DNA of 36,859 nucleotides from Erythrobacter sp. (GTDB taxonomy: Bacteria; Pseudomonadota; Alphaproteobacteria; Sphingomonadales; Sphingomonadaceae). The notes beneath the pieces are model-generated. The model did not search any database. It saw only the letters and a program-made list of their open reading frames with translations, and had not been told where the DNA came from. Of the stretch, positions 1 through 9,426 are shown piece after piece. A program made the position numbers and the translations under genes. The stretch spans positions 1 through 36,859 of the forward strand of contig JAHEBH010000025.1 in NCBI GenBank assembly GCA_024642335.1. Direction: 5' to 3'. Position 1 is the first letter of the stretch, and each line of letters opens with the position of its first letter.

Positions 1-461
1 CCATGCTGCTGGTGATCGTCTATGTCGGCGCGGTTGCGGTGTTGTTCCTCTTCGTCGTGATGATGCTCAACATCGATTTTGCCGAATTGCGCGCCGGGTT
101 CATCAAGAACGCGCCGCTGGGCGCCGCTGTGGCGCTGATCCTGCTGCTGGAACTGGTGCTTGGTATCGGTGCCTATAATGCGGGCCTCGTCGAACTCGGC
201 ACGCCCGACGGCAGCGCCGCGCCGCTGCTGGGCGAGAGCAATACCGAGAACATCGGCGCGCTGCTCTACAGCCGCTATCTCTTCCTGTTCGAAATGGCGG
301 GCGTGATCCTGCTCGTCGCGATGATCGGCGCCATCGTGCTGACCCACCGCGAGAGCCGTGCGGTTCGCGGGCATCAGGATATCGGCAAGCAGGTTTCCCG
401 CCGTCCTGAGGATGCCACTGAAATGAAGCAGCCTGAAGTGGGCAAGGGGGTCGAGCTGTGA
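1..461 (+). CDS. nuoJ: NADH-quinone oxidoreductase subunit J (5' truncated)
   Basis: This is a membrane subunit of respiratory complex I in the inner membrane. The visible 152 residues carry the conserved [20 protein letters not shown] helix of NuoJ, followed by two more hydrophobic helices (about residues 36-56 and 90-113) and a charged C-terminus. NuoJ is normally about 200 residues, and this helix is normally internal, so the methionine at position 3 is not the true start and the gene begins before the window. It is followed by nuoK, L, M and N in the standard order, so nuoA-I should lie just upstream. The 91-base gap to nuoK is unusually long for this operon and holds a palindromic repeat. 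Confidence 0.95.
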   Translation, partial: MLLVIVYVGAVAVLFLFVVMMLNIDFAELRAGFIKNAPLGAAVALILLLELVLGIGAYNAGLVELGTPDGSAAPLLGESNTENIGALLYSRYLFLFEMAGVILLVAMIGAIVLTHRESRAVRGHQDIGKQVSRRPEDATEMKQPEVGKGVEL

Positions 462-480
462 TGAACCTGACACAAGGCCC

Positions 481-543
481 GCTCGTCCTGAGCCTGTCGA
501 AGGACAGGCGGCAATCATGCTTCGACAAGCTCAGCATGAGCGG
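481..543. repeat. REP-like inverted repeat between nuoJ and nuoK
   Basis: The arms are 481-502 (core CTGAGCCTGTCGAAG) and the CTTCGACAAGCTCAG-containing arm at about 519-543. They match at 19 of 22 positions as inverted repeats, with a 16-base spacer between them. A second copy lies at 881-972. The CTTCGACAAGCTCAG core is one I recognise as a frequent intergenic repeat of sphingomonad genomes. Elements of this shape are often moved by RAYT (REP-associated tyrosine) transposases, but none is encoded here. The right boundary (GAGCGG) runs directly into the nuoK ribosome binding site GGAGG at 542-546. Confidence 0.8.
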
Positions 544-552
544 AGGTGGCAA

Positions 553-858
553 ATGATCGGCATCGAACACTATCTGGTGGTCAGCTCGATCCTGTTCGTG
601 CTGGGCGTGTTGGGGATCTTCCTCAACCGCAAGAATGTGATCGTCATCCTGATGGCGATCGAGCTCATCCTGCTGTCGGTGAACATCAACCTGGTGGCGT
701 TCAGCGCTTTCCTCGGGGACCTGACCGGACAGGTTTTCGCCATGTTCGTCCTCACCGTGGCCGCCGCAGAGGCAGCCATCGGCCTGGCGATCCTCGTCAT
801 CTATTTCCGCCGCCGGGGCACGATTGCCGTCGACGACATCAACCGGATGAAGGGGTAA
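553..858 (+). CDS. nuoK: NADH-quinone oxidoreductase subunit K
   Basis: This is a small antiporter-like (MrpC-type) membrane subunit of complex I, part of the proton path. The 101 residues form three transmembrane helices. The conserved membrane glutamates are E37 ([13 protein letters not shown]) and E73 ([10 protein letters not shown]), matching E36 and E72 of E. coli, and the basic C-terminal tail [18 protein letters not shown] is typical. An in-frame ATG at 517 would add 12 residues, but it lies inside the palindromic repeat and encodes nothing conserved. The ATG at 553 has GGAGG at 542-546 and gives the family length, so it is preferred. Confidence 0.96.
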   Translation: MIGIEHYLVVSSILFVLGVLGIFLNRKNVIVILMAIELILLSVNINLVAFSAFLGDLTGQVFAMFVLTVAAAEAAIGLAILVIYFRRRGTIAVDDINRMKG

Positions 859-880
859 CACACCGTGCAATTCCCCAATT

Positions 881-972
881 CCGCTCACCCTGAGCTTGTC
901 GAAGGGTCGTCTTTTACTTCAAGCGCCGCGCACAGAAAAAGTGCCGGGCTTCGACAAGCTCAGCCCGAGCGG
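881..972. repeat. REP-like inverted repeat between nuoK and nuoL
   Basis: The left arm at 881-904 (CCGCTCACCCTGAGCTTGTC then GAAG) and the right arm at 949-972 (CTTCGACAAGCTCAGCCCGA then GCGG) match at 21 of 24 positions as inverted repeats. The 44-base spacer is unlike that of the first copy at 481-543. It fills most of the 128-base nuoK-nuoL gap. As in the first copy, the GAGCGG end abuts the next gene's ribosome binding site (GGGGAGAGG, 971-979). The transcript could fold into a long hairpin inside the operon mRNA. Confidence 0.82.
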
Positions 973-986
973 GGAGAGGTTTTGAA

Positions 987-2987
987 GTGACCGAAACTTC
1001 CATCCTCCTGATCGTTTTCGGGCCGCTGCTGGCGGCCATCATTGCCGGGCTTGGCAACCGCATGATCGGCAATGTGCCGGCCAAGCTTGTCACCACGGGC
1101 GCGCTGTTCCTGTCCTGCGGCCTGTCCTGGCCGATCTTCCTCGGAATGGTGCTGAATGGCGGCACCGAGTCCGTCACCCCCGTGATGCAATGGGTGCAAT
1201 CGGGCGCTCTCAGCTTCGATTGGGCGCTGCGTGTCGACACGCTGACCGCGGTCATGCTGGTGGTGATCACTACCGTATCGGCGCTTGTCCACCTCTATAG
1301 CTGGGGCTACATGGAGGAGGACCCGGACCAGCCGCGCTTCTTCGCCTATCTCTCGCTTTTCACCTTCGCCATGCTGATGCTGGTGACTGCCGATAACCTC
1401 GTCCAGATGTTCTTCGGTTGGGAAGGCGTGGGCCTGGCGTCCTACCTCCTCATCGGTTTCTGGTTCAAGAAGCCCAGTGCCAATGCCGCCGCGATCAAGG
1501 CTTTCGTGGTCAACCGCGTGGGTGACCTTGGCTTCATGCTGGGCATATTCGGCACCTTCCTGGTGTTCCAGACCACCAGCATTCCCGAAATCCTGGCCGC
1601 TGCACCGGCGATGCAGGGCGCGTCGCACATCACCTTCATGGGCATGCGTCTCGACACGATGACGATCCTTTGCCTGCTGCTGTTCATCGGCGCTATGGGC
1701 AAGTCCGCCCAGCTCGGCCTGCACACCTGGCTGCCCGACGCGATGGAAGGCCCGACGCCCGTTTCCGCATTGATCCACGCCGCCACCATGGTGACCGCAG
1801 GCGTGTTCATGGTTTGCCGCCTGTCTCCCATGTTCGAAGCAGCACCAGTAGCTCTTGGTGTGGTCACATTTGTAGGTGCCGCCACGGCGATCTTCGCTGC
1901 GACCATTGGCACCTGCCAGTGGGACATCAAGCGCGTCATCGCCTATTCGACCTGCTCGCAGCTTGGATACATGTTCTTCGCTGCCGGTATCGGTGCCTAT
2001 GGCGCGGCCATGTTCCACCTCTTCACGCACGCCTTCTTCAAGGCGCTTCTGTTCCTGGGTGCTGGCTCTGTGATCCATGCCATGCATCACGAGCAGGACA
2101 TGCGCTATTACGGCGCCCTGCGTAAGGAAATCCCGCTGACCTTCTGGGCAATGATGATGGGGACGCTGGCGATCACCGGCGTCGGCATTTACGGAATAGG
2201 CGGTTTCGCTGGTTTCCATTCCAAGGATGCCATCCTCGAATCCGCTTTTGCCAATGGCAGTGCGCTGGGCAATACCGCCTTCTTCATTGGCGTGCTCGCC
2301 GCCTTGTTGACCAGCTTTTATAGCTGGCGCCTGATGTTCCTGACATTCTGGGGCAAGGCTCGCTGGATCGAGAGCGAGCATATCCAGCACTCCGTCCACA
2401 AGACGCCCGAACAGGCCGGAGAAGACACCACTGGCGGCTATCATCCGCATGAAAGTCCCTGGACCATGTTGGTGCCTTTGGGTGTCCTGAGCCTGGGCGC
2501 GATCTTCGCTGGCTGGATCTTCAGTGGTGACTATCTCGATGCCGAAGCGTTCTGGAATGGATCGATCGCCTATCGCGCTGCGCTGATGCATGCGATGCAT
2601 GAAGTGCCGCTTTGGGTGAAGCTTTCGGCAACTTTCGTAATGATCGTGGGTTTCGGCACCGCCTGGTACGCCTACATCCGCAAGCCCTCCTTGCCGAAGG
2701 AGACTGTTGAGCAGCTCGGTCCGATCTACCACTTTGTCTACAACAAGTGGTATTTTGACGAGCTCTACAACTTCATCTTCGTCAAGCCCGCCTTCTGGCT
2801 CGGCCGGATCTTCTGGCAAAAGGGCGATATTGGTATCATCGATCGCTTTGGCCCCGATGGTGCGGCCTGGGCTGTGGGCAAGGGGGCAGTCCTCGCGAAG
2901 AAGGTCCAGTCCGGCTATCTCTATTCCTATGCGCTGGTGATGCTGCTTGGCCTTGTCGCGGCGATCAGCTGGGTGATTTTCGCATGA
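987..2987 (+). CDS. nuoL: NADH-quinone oxidoreductase subunit L
   Basis: This is the largest antiporter-like proton-pumping subunit of complex I, 666 residues and about 15 or more membrane helices. Family motifs include [18 protein letters not shown] (the TM5-type glutamate), [20 protein letters not shown] (conserved lysine and quinone-chain helix) and [20 protein letters not shown]. The C-terminal lateral helix and final TM segment are present (about residues 560-666). The start is a GTG with GGGGAGAGG seven bases upstream. The stop overlaps the nuoM start (ATGA at 2984-2987), implying coupled translation. Length is normal and no frameshift is visible. Confidence 0.96.
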   Translation: MTETSILLIVFGPLLAAIIAGLGNRMIGNVPAKLVTTGALFLSCGLSWPIFLGMVLNGGTESVTPVMQWVQSGALSFDWALRVDTLTAVMLVVITTVSALVHLYSWGYMEEDPDQPRFFAYLSLFTFAMLMLVTADNLVQMFFGWEGVGLASYLLIGFWFKKPSANAAAIKAFVVNRVGDLGFMLGIFGTFLVFQTTSIPEILAAAPAMQGASHITFMGMRLDTMTILCLLLFIGAMGKSAQLGLHTWLPDAMEGPTPVSALIHAATMVTAGVFMVCRLSPMFEAAPVALGVVTFVGAATAIFAATIGTCQWDIKRVIAYSTCSQLGYMFFAAGIGAYGAAMFHLFTHAFFKALLFLGAGSVIHAMHHEQDMRYYGALRKEIPLTFWAMMMGTLAITGVGIYGIGGFAGFHSKDAILESAFANGSALGNTAFFIGVLAALLTSFYSWRLMFLTFWGKARWIESEHIQHSVHKTPEQAGEDTTGGYHPHESPWTMLVPLGVLSLGAIFAGWIFSGDYLDAEAFWNGSIAYRAALMHAMHEVPLWVKLSATFVMIVGFGTAWYAYIRKPSLPKETVEQLGPIYHFVYNKWYFDELYNFIFVKPAFWLGRIFWQKGDIGIIDRFGPDGAAWAVGKGAVLAKKVQSGYLYSYALVMLLGLVAAISWVIFA

Positions 2988-4516
2988 CCGGCTTTCCGAT
3001 CCTTTCCATCATGCTGCTCGTGCCGTTCGGCTGCGCGATGGCCTGCTTCTTCCTTGATGCGAAGACAGCCCGAGTCCTGGCACTGACTGCAACACTGATC
3101 GATCTTGTCTTGGGCATCCTGCTGTGGGCCAATTTCGACATCGGCGGGGCACAGTGGCAGTTCACCGAGCGGGCAGATTTGTTCGGCGGGTTCGAATGGG
3201 CGCTGGGTATTGATGGCATCGCGCTGATGCTGATCATGCTTTCGGTCTTCCTCATGCCGATCTGTATCGGCGCGAGCTGGCATTCGATCACCAAGCGCGT
3301 GGGCGAATACATGGCGGCCTTCCTGTTCATGGAAGTGCTGATGATCGGCACCTTTGCCGCGCAGGACCTGTACCTGTTCTACATCTTCTTCGAAGCCGGG
3401 CTGATCCCGATGTATCTGATCATCGGTATCTGGGGCGGCAGCGACCGCATCTACGCCAGCTACAAGTTCTTCCTCTACACGCTGCTCGGTTCGGTGCTGA
3501 TGTTCATCGCCATGCTGTGGATGGTGAACGAGGCTGGCACGAGTTCGATCCCGGCGCTGATGCAGTATGACTTCCCGGCAGAGGCGCAGACCTGGCTGTG
3601 GCTGGCCTTCTTCTCCAGCTTTGCGGTGAAGATGCCGATGTGGCCGGTGCATACCTGGCTTCCTGCCGCGCACGTGCAGGCGCCGACGGCGGGTTCGGTG
3701 ATTCTGGCCGGCGTGCTGCTGAAGCTGGGTGGCTACGGATTCATCCGCTTCAGCCTGCCGATGTTCCCCGAAGCGTCCGCGCAGTTCATGTGGCTGATCT
3801 TTATCCTGTCGATGGCCGCGGTGGTTCTCACCAGCCTGATCGCGCTGGTCCAGCACGATATGAAGAAGCTGATCGCCTATTCCTCGGTCGCGCATATGGC
3901 GATCGTGACGGTCGGCCTGTTCTCCTTCAACGTGCAGGGCCTGGAAGGGGCGATGATCGTGATGTTGAGCCACGGCCTTGTATCGGGCGCACTGTTCCTT
4001 TGCGTAGGGGTGATCTACGACCGGCTGCACACGCGCGAGATTGACCGATACGGCGGCCTTTCGATCAACATGAAATACTACGCGCTGTTCTTCATGCTCT
4101 TCACAATGGCCAGCATCGGCCTGCCGGGCACCAGCGGCTTCGTGGGCGAGTTCCTGAGCCTTGCCGGCATCTACCAGGTGTCGAGCGTGGTTGCCTTCGT
4201 CTGCACCATCGGCATCATCCTTGGCGCTGCCTATATGCTCTACCTCTATCGCCGTGTGGCCTTTGGTGAGCAGAAGAACGCCGATGCCGCCGCCATGCCC
4301 GATCTGAACTTGCGCGAATGGTTGATGCTCGGTCCGATTGCCGCAGCCGTGTTGTGGATGGGCGTATATCCGGAAAGTTTCCTTGCCCCGATGCGTAACG
4401 ATATCGCCATGCTCGATGCCCGTATCGCGCGCGCCGCACGTGCAGGTGACGCACATCTGGAAATCGGTGAGCCTGCACCGGTCGAAGTCGTTGAAGCGCA
4501 TGGGGAGGCGCACTGA
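2984..4516 (+). CDS. nuoM: NADH-quinone oxidoreductase subunit M
   Basis: This antiporter-like complex I membrane subunit has 510 residues. Diagnostic stretches are [18 protein letters not shown] (the key membrane glutamate), [20 protein letters not shown] (conserved lysine and the [12 protein letters not shown] motif) and [11 protein letters not shown]. About 14 membrane helices are evident, and the C-terminal tail after residue 480 is soluble and acidic. It overlaps nuoL by four bases, and its stop shares one base with the nuoN start (TGATG at 4514-4518), so stoichiometric coupled translation is likely. Confidence 0.96.
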   Translation: MTGFPILSIMLLVPFGCAMACFFLDAKTARVLALTATLIDLVLGILLWANFDIGGAQWQFTERADLFGGFEWALGIDGIALMLIMLSVFLMPICIGASWHSITKRVGEYMAAFLFMEVLMIGTFAAQDLYLFYIFFEAGLIPMYLIIGIWGGSDRIYASYKFFLYTLLGSVLMFIAMLWMVNEAGTSSIPALMQYDFPAEAQTWLWLAFFSSFAVKMPMWPVHTWLPAAHVQAPTAGSVILAGVLLKLGGYGFIRFSLPMFPEASAQFMWLIFILSMAAVVLTSLIALVQHDMKKLIAYSSVAHMAIVTVGLFSFNVQGLEGAMIVMLSHGLVSGALFLCVGVIYDRLHTREIDRYGGLSINMKYYALFFMLFTMASIGLPGTSGFVGEFLSLAGIYQVSSVVAFVCTIGIILGAAYMLYLYRRVAFGEQKNADAAAMPDLNLREWLMLGPIAAAVLWMGVYPESFLAPMRNDIAMLDARIARAARAGDAHLEIGEPAPVEVVEAHGEAH

Positions 4517-5979
4517 TGGAACTGACAAACTCCCTCACGCTGATTGTCCCCGAGCTGATCCTCTCGATTTCGGGCTTGATCCTGCTGCTGATCGCTGCTT
4601 GGGGCGGCAATGAAGCATCGAGGCCTGTTTCGATTGCCTCATGCATCGCATTGGGTGGCGCTTTCTTCCTCGTCGCACCTAGCGTTTGTGCCGGGGCATC
4701 CGGACCGGACACAATCGCTTTCGGCGGCCAGTTCCGTGCCGATGCATTTGCGGGCCTTGCCAAGCTGATGATCTATGTGGCTGCTGGCGCCGCGCTGGTA
4801 GTCGCCCCCGCCTATTTCGACCGCGCCAAAGCCATGCGTCCTGAATTCGCCATCCTCGTGCTGTTCGCGGCGCTTGGCATGAGCATCATGGTTTCGGCGG
4901 CCGATCTTCTGACGCTCTACATCGGCCTCGAGCTCAACTCGCTCGCTGCCTATGTGCTCGCCGCCTATCTGCGCGACGATGACAAGTCGGCGGAAGCGGG
5001 CCTCAAATATTTCGTCCTTGGTGCGCTCGCCAGTGGCATCCTGCTGTTCGGTATGAGCCTGCTCTATGGCTTTGCCGGAACGACCAGCTTCAGCGGCATC
5101 AATCTCGCAATGGCAGGCGGACTTTCGGGCGGTTTGCTGTTTGGGATGATCTTCGTGCTGGCCGGCATGGCCTTCAAGGTTAGCGCGGTTCCCTTCCATA
5201 TGTGGACGCCGGACGTTTACGAAGGCGCGCCAACGCCGGTCACCGCCTTCTTCGCCAGCGCGCCCAAGGTGGCTGCGGTTGCCTTGACAGGCCGCCTGGC
5301 GCTGGAGGCCTTCGGCAGCCAGGCTGATGCATGGCAGCAAATCGTGACCTTCGCTGCGCTCGCATCGATCGTGGTGGGTGCGCTGGGCGCAATCGGGCAG
5401 GAAAACATCAAGCGCCTGCTGGCCTATTCCTCCATCAACAATGTCGGCTTCATCCTGGTGGGCCTTGCAACCGCGAGCATTGCCGGGACCAGTGCGATGA
5501 TGATTTATCTCGCCTTCTATGTCGCGATGACCATCGGCAGCTTTGTCGCGCTGCTGATGCTGAAGGACGAAGATGGCAATTACCTCGAGACTTTCGGCGA
5601 TATTGCAGGCTTGTCTACCACGCGTCCGGCGCTGGCTTGGTGCCTTTTGCTGCTGATGTTCAGCCTGGCGGGCATTCCGCCGCTTATGGGCTTTTACGGC
5701 AAGTGGATGGTCTTCCAGGCCGCTGTCGAGGCGGACCTGCTGCTGCTCGCCGTCTTCGGTATCGCCGCCAGTGTGATCGGCGCCTTCTATTACATCAAGT
5801 TCATCAAGGTGATGTTCTTCGATGAGCCGGTGGACCGCGTGAAGGGACTGTCCGACTGGGCGCATTGGGCACTGCTGGTCATTGCCACAGCCGTGATCTC
5901 TCCGGTTGCCTTCCTTGCCACCAATTGGCTGGTCAACCTGACGGACATGGCAGCGGCTTCTCTTTCCTTTGCAGGATAG
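4516..5979 (+). CDS. nuoN: NADH-quinone oxidoreductase subunit N
   Basis: This is the third antiporter-like proton channel subunit of complex I, 487 residues. It carries YIGLELNSLAAYVLAAYLRD (TM5 glutamate), FKVSAVPFHMWTPDVYEGAP (lysine helix) and KRLLAYSSINNVGF. It begins on the last base of the nuoM stop. The gene closes the nuo set but not the transcript: birA starts within a few bases of its TAG (5977-5979), with the nuoN 3' end providing the birA ribosome binding site. Confidence 0.96.
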   Translation: MELTNSLTLIVPELILSISGLILLLIAAWGGNEASRPVSIASCIALGGAFFLVAPSVCAGASGPDTIAFGGQFRADAFAGLAKLMIYVAAGAALVVAPAYFDRAKAMRPEFAILVLFAALGMSIMVSAADLLTLYIGLELNSLAAYVLAAYLRDDDKSAEAGLKYFVLGALASGILLFGMSLLYGFAGTTSFSGINLAMAGGLSGGLLFGMIFVLAGMAFKVSAVPFHMWTPDVYEGAPTPVTAFFASAPKVAAVALTGRLALEAFGSQADAWQQIVTFAALASIVVGALGAIGQENIKRLLAYSSINNVGFILVGLATASIAGTSAMMIYLAFYVAMTIGSFVALLMLKDEDGNYLETFGDIAGLSTTRPALAWCLLLLMFSLAGIPPLMGFYGKWMVFQAAVEADLLLLAVFGIAASVIGAFYYIKFIKVMFFDEPVDRVKGLSDWAHWALLVIATAVISPVAFLATNWLVNLTDMAAASLSFAG

Positions 5980-5980
5980 A

Positions 5981-6706
5981 TTGGTACTTCAGTCAGACAT
6001 CGTCGCTGAAACCGGATCCACGAATGCCGACCTGCTTGCGCGGCTTGCCGATGGCGAAGCCATCGCCGAGGGCTATTGGCTGATCGCCGACCGCCAGGCA
6101 CGGGGCAGGGGCCGTCATGGTCGCAGATGGCTCGACGCTCCGGGCAATTTCATGGGTTCGACGGTCGTCAACCTTGATCCCGGTGGTCCTCCGCCTGCGA
6201 GTTTGTCTTTCGTCGCTGCTTTGGCGCTCTATGAGACAGCAGCGGGGCTGGTGCCCGATCCATCAACGCTGCGATTGAAATGGCCAAATGATGTATTGCT
6301 GAAGGGCGCCAAGTTCTGCGGCATATTGCTTGAATGCGAAGGAAAGAACGCAGTGATCGGAATCGGTGTCAATCTAGCCTCTGCACCGACATTATCTGAT
6401 CGCGAAACGGGTGCTCTTGCCGAAGTCGGAGTCCTGTCTGACCGAGACCTGTTTGCCCGCGAGCTTGCCATGCATTTTGAGGCAGAGCTTCGCAGGTGGA
6501 GGAACCTCGGTACAGAATCCTTGTTCCGCCGGTGGCAGGCAGCCGCCCATCAACCGGGCACGTCACTCACAATACATGATGAGAATGGAAAGAGCATTCG
6601 GGGTACTTACGAGGGCCTTGCCCCCGACGGTGGCTTGCGCTTGCGCTTGGCGGATGGTTCCACACGTGTCATCCACGCAGGTGATGTAATGCTGGAGGCG
6701 CGCTGA
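5981..6706 (+). CDS. birA: Biotin--[acetyl-CoA-carboxylase] ligase
   Basis: The enzyme activates biotin with ATP and transfers it to a lysine of the acetyl-CoA carboxylase carrier protein. The catalytic domain shows [16 protein letters not shown] near the N-terminus, the biotinyl-AMP loop [40 protein letters not shown], and a short C-terminal SH3-like domain ([14 protein letters not shown]). There is no N-terminal helix-turn-helix, so this is a monofunctional ligase and not a biotin-operon repressor. Both possible starts are TTG: 5981 (chosen, with AGGA at 5973-5976) and 5969 (four residues longer, no visible ribosome binding site, overlapping nuoN). The stop overlaps the coaX start by one base. 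Confidence 0.9.
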   Translation: MVLQSDIVAETGSTNADLLARLADGEAIAEGYWLIADRQARGRGRHGRRWLDAPGNFMGSTVVNLDPGGPPPASLSFVAALALYETAAGLVPDPSTLRLKWPNDVLLKGAKFCGILLECEGKNAVIGIGVNLASAPTLSDRETGALAEVGVLSDRDLFARELAMHFEAELRRWRNLGTESLFRRWQAAAHQPGTSLTIHDENGKSIRGTYEGLAPDGGLRLRLADGSTRVIHAGDVMLEAR

Positions 6707-7482
6707 TGCTGCTCGCGGTCGATGTCGGGAATACCAATGTGGTCTTCGCTCTGTTTGACGGGGATGAGATGCGCTCGCGCTGGCGCATCGCTACCGATCC
6801 ACGCCGCACGGGCGATGAATATGCGGTCTGGCTGCACCAACTGATGCAGATCGAAGGCATCGGGATCGACCAGGCCGATGCCATGATCGTTTCCAGTGTC
6901 GTTCCGCGCGCGCGCCATAACCTTGAGGTACTGGCGCAGAAATATTTCCATGTAGAGCCTTTGTTCGCTGGGGAAGGTGCCGCGGCATGGAATATGGAGA
7001 TCGATGTCGACGAACCGCATACATTGGGGGCGGATCGCGCGGTGAATGCCATTGCCGCCCATGCCAAGTATCCTGGCGATCTGATCGTCGTGGATTTCGG
7101 CACGGCCACGACCTTCGACATTGTCGATTTCAACGGAGCATATAAAGGCGGGATCATCGCAACAGGCATTAACCTGTCGCTTGATGCGCTGGTGAGCAAC
7201 ACGGCCAAACTTCCGCGCATTGCAATCGAGGAGCCGCGCAATGACAGCGTGATTGGCCGGAATACAGAGGACCAAATGCTGATCGGCGTCTATTGGGGCT
7301 ATGTTGCCATGATGGAAGGCCTGGTCGCGCGTATCCGCAAGCAGATCGGGCGTCCGGCCAAGGTTATAGCGACCGGCGGGCTGGCGACACTTTTTGACAA
7401 ACATACCGACATTTTTGATGCCGTGGACAGCGACCTGACCCTGCAAGGGCTGGCGATGATTGCGCGGCGAGCAAGGACATAA
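6706..7482 (+). CDS. coaX: Type III pantothenate kinase
   Basis: This enzyme catalyses the first step of coenzyme A synthesis, phosphorylating pantothenate. CoaX is the ASKHA-fold type that is not feedback-inhibited by CoA. The 258 residues show the N-terminal phosphate-binding [31 protein letters not shown] (substrate site), the second phosphate motif [14 protein letters not shown] and the C-terminal [14 protein letters not shown]. Start ATG 6706 has GGAGG at 6694-6698. It sits between birA and rnj with one-base overlaps on both sides, placing two cofactor enzymes in the nuo transcript. Confidence 0.95.
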   Translation: MLLAVDVGNTNVVFALFDGDEMRSRWRIATDPRRTGDEYAVWLHQLMQIEGIGIDQADAMIVSSVVPRARHNLEVLAQKYFHVEPLFAGEGAAAWNMEIDVDEPHTLGADRAVNAIAAHAKYPGDLIVVDFGTATTFDIVDFNGAYKGGIIATGINLSLDALVSNTAKLPRIAIEEPRNDSVIGRNTEDQMLIGVYWGYVAMMEGLVARIRKQIGRPAKVIATGGLATLFDKHTDIFDAVDSDLTLQGLAMIARRART

Positions 7483-9131
7483 TGATAAAAGATTACACGC
7501 CTGAAGACGAGCTGCTCTTCCTGGCGCTCGGCGGGTCGGGTGAGATCGGGATGAACCTCAACCTCTATGGCTGCCAGGGCAAATGGCTGATGGTGGATCT
7601 GGGGATGAGCTTCGGCTCCAACGAATATCCCGGAACCGAACTGATGTTCCCCGATCCGGCTTTTGTCGAGGACAGGCTGGACGATCTGCTGGGCATCGTG
7701 CTCACCCATGCGCATGAGGATCATATCGGCGCGATCCCCTATTTCGCGGCGGATTTCGGCGTGCCGCTCTACGCCACTCCCTTTACGGCCGGATTGATCG
7801 GCAAGAAGCTGGAGGAAGCGGGCCTCACCGATGCGGTCGAGATCAATGTGATCAAAGACGACCAGGGAAGCTTCGAGCTCGGACCTTTCGAGATCACCTA
7901 TATCCCGCTCGCCCATTCGATTGCAGAGGGCAATGCGCTGCTGATCGATACGCCGTTCGGGCGCGTGTTCCATACGGGCGACTGGAAGCTCGATGACGAA
8001 CCGATCATTGGCGATCCTGCCACCGATGAGGAACTGACGCAGATCGGCGATGAAGGCGTGCTGGCGCTGGTTTGCGATTCCACCAATGTATTCAATCCCA
8101 ATGCCTCAGGCTCAGAAGGCGCGGTCCATCGCGGATTGCTGGAGGAAGTGCGCAAGCATAAGGGCAAGCGCGTGCTGGTGACAACCTTTGCCTCCAATGT
8201 CGCCCGGTTGCAGACTTTGGGAGAGGTCGCGCAGGAGACTGGCCGGCAGCTTTGTGTGGCCGGTCGTTCGCTCGATCGCATTATCGAGGTGGCCAAAGCC
8301 AATGGCTATCTTACCAACTTCCCGCAAACCGTCGATTTTGACACCGCGATGGGTTTGCGGCGAGGTGAAGTTCTGATTATCGCCACCGGTGGGCAGGGTG
8401 AGCCGCGTGCAGCGCTGGCCCGGATTGCGGAGGACAGCCACCCGATTGCGCTCGAAGAAGGCGATGTAGTGCTCTTCTCCAGCCGCCAGATACCCGGCAA
8501 CGAACTCGCAATCGGGCAGGTGCAGAATGCCCTTGCCGCGCGCGGAATCGTCATGGTGAACGACAGGCAGAGCCATATCCATGTTTCCGGCCATCCGGGA
8601 CGCCCCGAGCTCAAAGCCCTTTACAGCTGGATTCGCCCCGAGATGCTGGTGCCCGTCCACGGTGAAGTGCGCCACATGATGGAGCAGGGCAGGCTGGGGG
8701 AGGAGTGCGGCATACCCATCAATCTGGTGCAGAAGAATGGCGACATTCTCCGCCTTGCGCCGGGAACGCCAGGCAAGCTGGGCGAAATCGAGACCGGCAG
8801 GCTTGTCCTTGATGGAGAGATCATCGTGCCCGCCGATGGCGAGGCGATCACGATGCGCCGCCGCCTGGCACGCGATGGCCTGCTGATTGTCGTGTTGGGG
8901 CAGGGCGGACTGATCGAGATTGAAGGCATCGGCCTGCCGCTTGATGAGGATTACGACACCTTTATCGACGAGGCGGTCGAAGACGTGAAATCCGCCCTCA
9001 AGAAATTGCGCGGTGCAGCAGCGCGCGATCGGGAAAGCATCATGGAGGCGGCCCGTCTCGCTGCGCGCCGTGCCGCCAGGCGCTGGTCGGGCAAGAAGCC
9101 GCAAACGCGCGTGCTCCTGTTGGAGGATTGA
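7482..9131 (+). CDS. rnj: Ribonuclease J
   Basis: This is a metallo-beta-lactamase/beta-CASP ribonuclease with 5'-3' exonuclease and endonuclease activity in RNA decay and rRNA maturation. The metal-binding HxHxDH motif is at residues 76-81 (THAHEDHIGAIPY). Other motifs are GNALLIDTPFGRVFHTGDWK, the beta-CASP part (CDSTNVFNPNASGSEG), FSSRQIPGNE, HIHVSGHPGRPELK and VPVHGEVRHMMEQG. Length (549) is normal for alphaproteobacterial RNase J. The start codon overlaps the coaX stop by one base. A four-base gap separates it from the DUF1467 gene. Confidence 0.95.
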   Translation: MIKDYTPEDELLFLALGGSGEIGMNLNLYGCQGKWLMVDLGMSFGSNEYPGTELMFPDPAFVEDRLDDLLGIVLTHAHEDHIGAIPYFAADFGVPLYATPFTAGLIGKKLEEAGLTDAVEINVIKDDQGSFELGPFEITYIPLAHSIAEGNALLIDTPFGRVFHTGDWKLDDEPIIGDPATDEELTQIGDEGVLALVCDSTNVFNPNASGSEGAVHRGLLEEVRKHKGKRVLVTTFASNVARLQTLGEVAQETGRQLCVAGRSLDRIIEVAKANGYLTNFPQTVDFDTAMGLRRGEVLIIATGGQGEPRAALARIAEDSHPIALEEGDVVLFSSRQIPGNELAIGQVQNALAARGIVMVNDRQSHIHVSGHPGRPELKALYSWIRPEMLVPVHGEVRHMMEQGRLGEECGIPINLVQKNGDILRLAPGTPGKLGEIETGRLVLDGEIIVPADGEAITMRRRLARDGLLIVVLGQGGLIEIEGIGLPLDEDYDTFIDEAVEDVKSALKKLRGAAARDRESIMEAARLAARRAARRWSGKKPQTRVLLLED

Positions 9132-9135
9132 GCCG

Positions 9136-9426
9136 GTGAAGATCACCTCGATAGTGGCGATCTACGCGCTCTTCTGGGTGATGAGCGCCTTCTTCCTGCT
9201 GCCCTTTGGCGTAAAGACCCATGAGGAAGCGGGGATCGACAAGGTTCCCGGCCAGGCCGACAGCGCGCCCGCGCATTTTCGCCCCGGAAAGCTGGCTATC
9301 CGCGCAACGATCCTCGCTGCGCTTGCGACGGTGCTCTTCTTGCTCAACTACAGCTATGGCTGGATCACCGTGGAGGACATCAACCTGATCGGCAATCCGC
9401 CCGATCCGGATGCAAAGTCGGCCTAG
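9136..9426 (+). CDS. DUF1467 family two-TM membrane protein
   Basis: This 96-residue protein starts at GTG 9136, four bases after the rnj stop. A same-frame start at 9013 exists, but its extra 41 residues lie inside rnj and look like shadow coding. It has two membrane helices (about residues 5-23 and 55-72) separated by a loop with the conserved LPFGVKTHEEAG signature of DUF1467, and ends in NPPDPDAKSA. The function is unknown. The family is small and alphaproteobacterial and often sits in this neighbourhood. The stop TAG lies in the palindrome CTAG at 9423-9426, which also supplies the stop of the convergent coiled-coil gene. Confidence 0.88.
   Translation: MKITSIVAIYALFWVMSAFFLLPFGVKTHEEAGIDKVPGQADSAPAHFRPGKLAIRATILAALATVLFLLNYSYGWITVEDINLIGNPPDPDAKSA

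Noticed and set aside
960-4528. Long open frames on the minus strand opposite nuoL and nuoM
   Set aside because: They are His/Gln/Arg-rich shadows created by GC-rich codon use of the real genes, match no family and have no signals.
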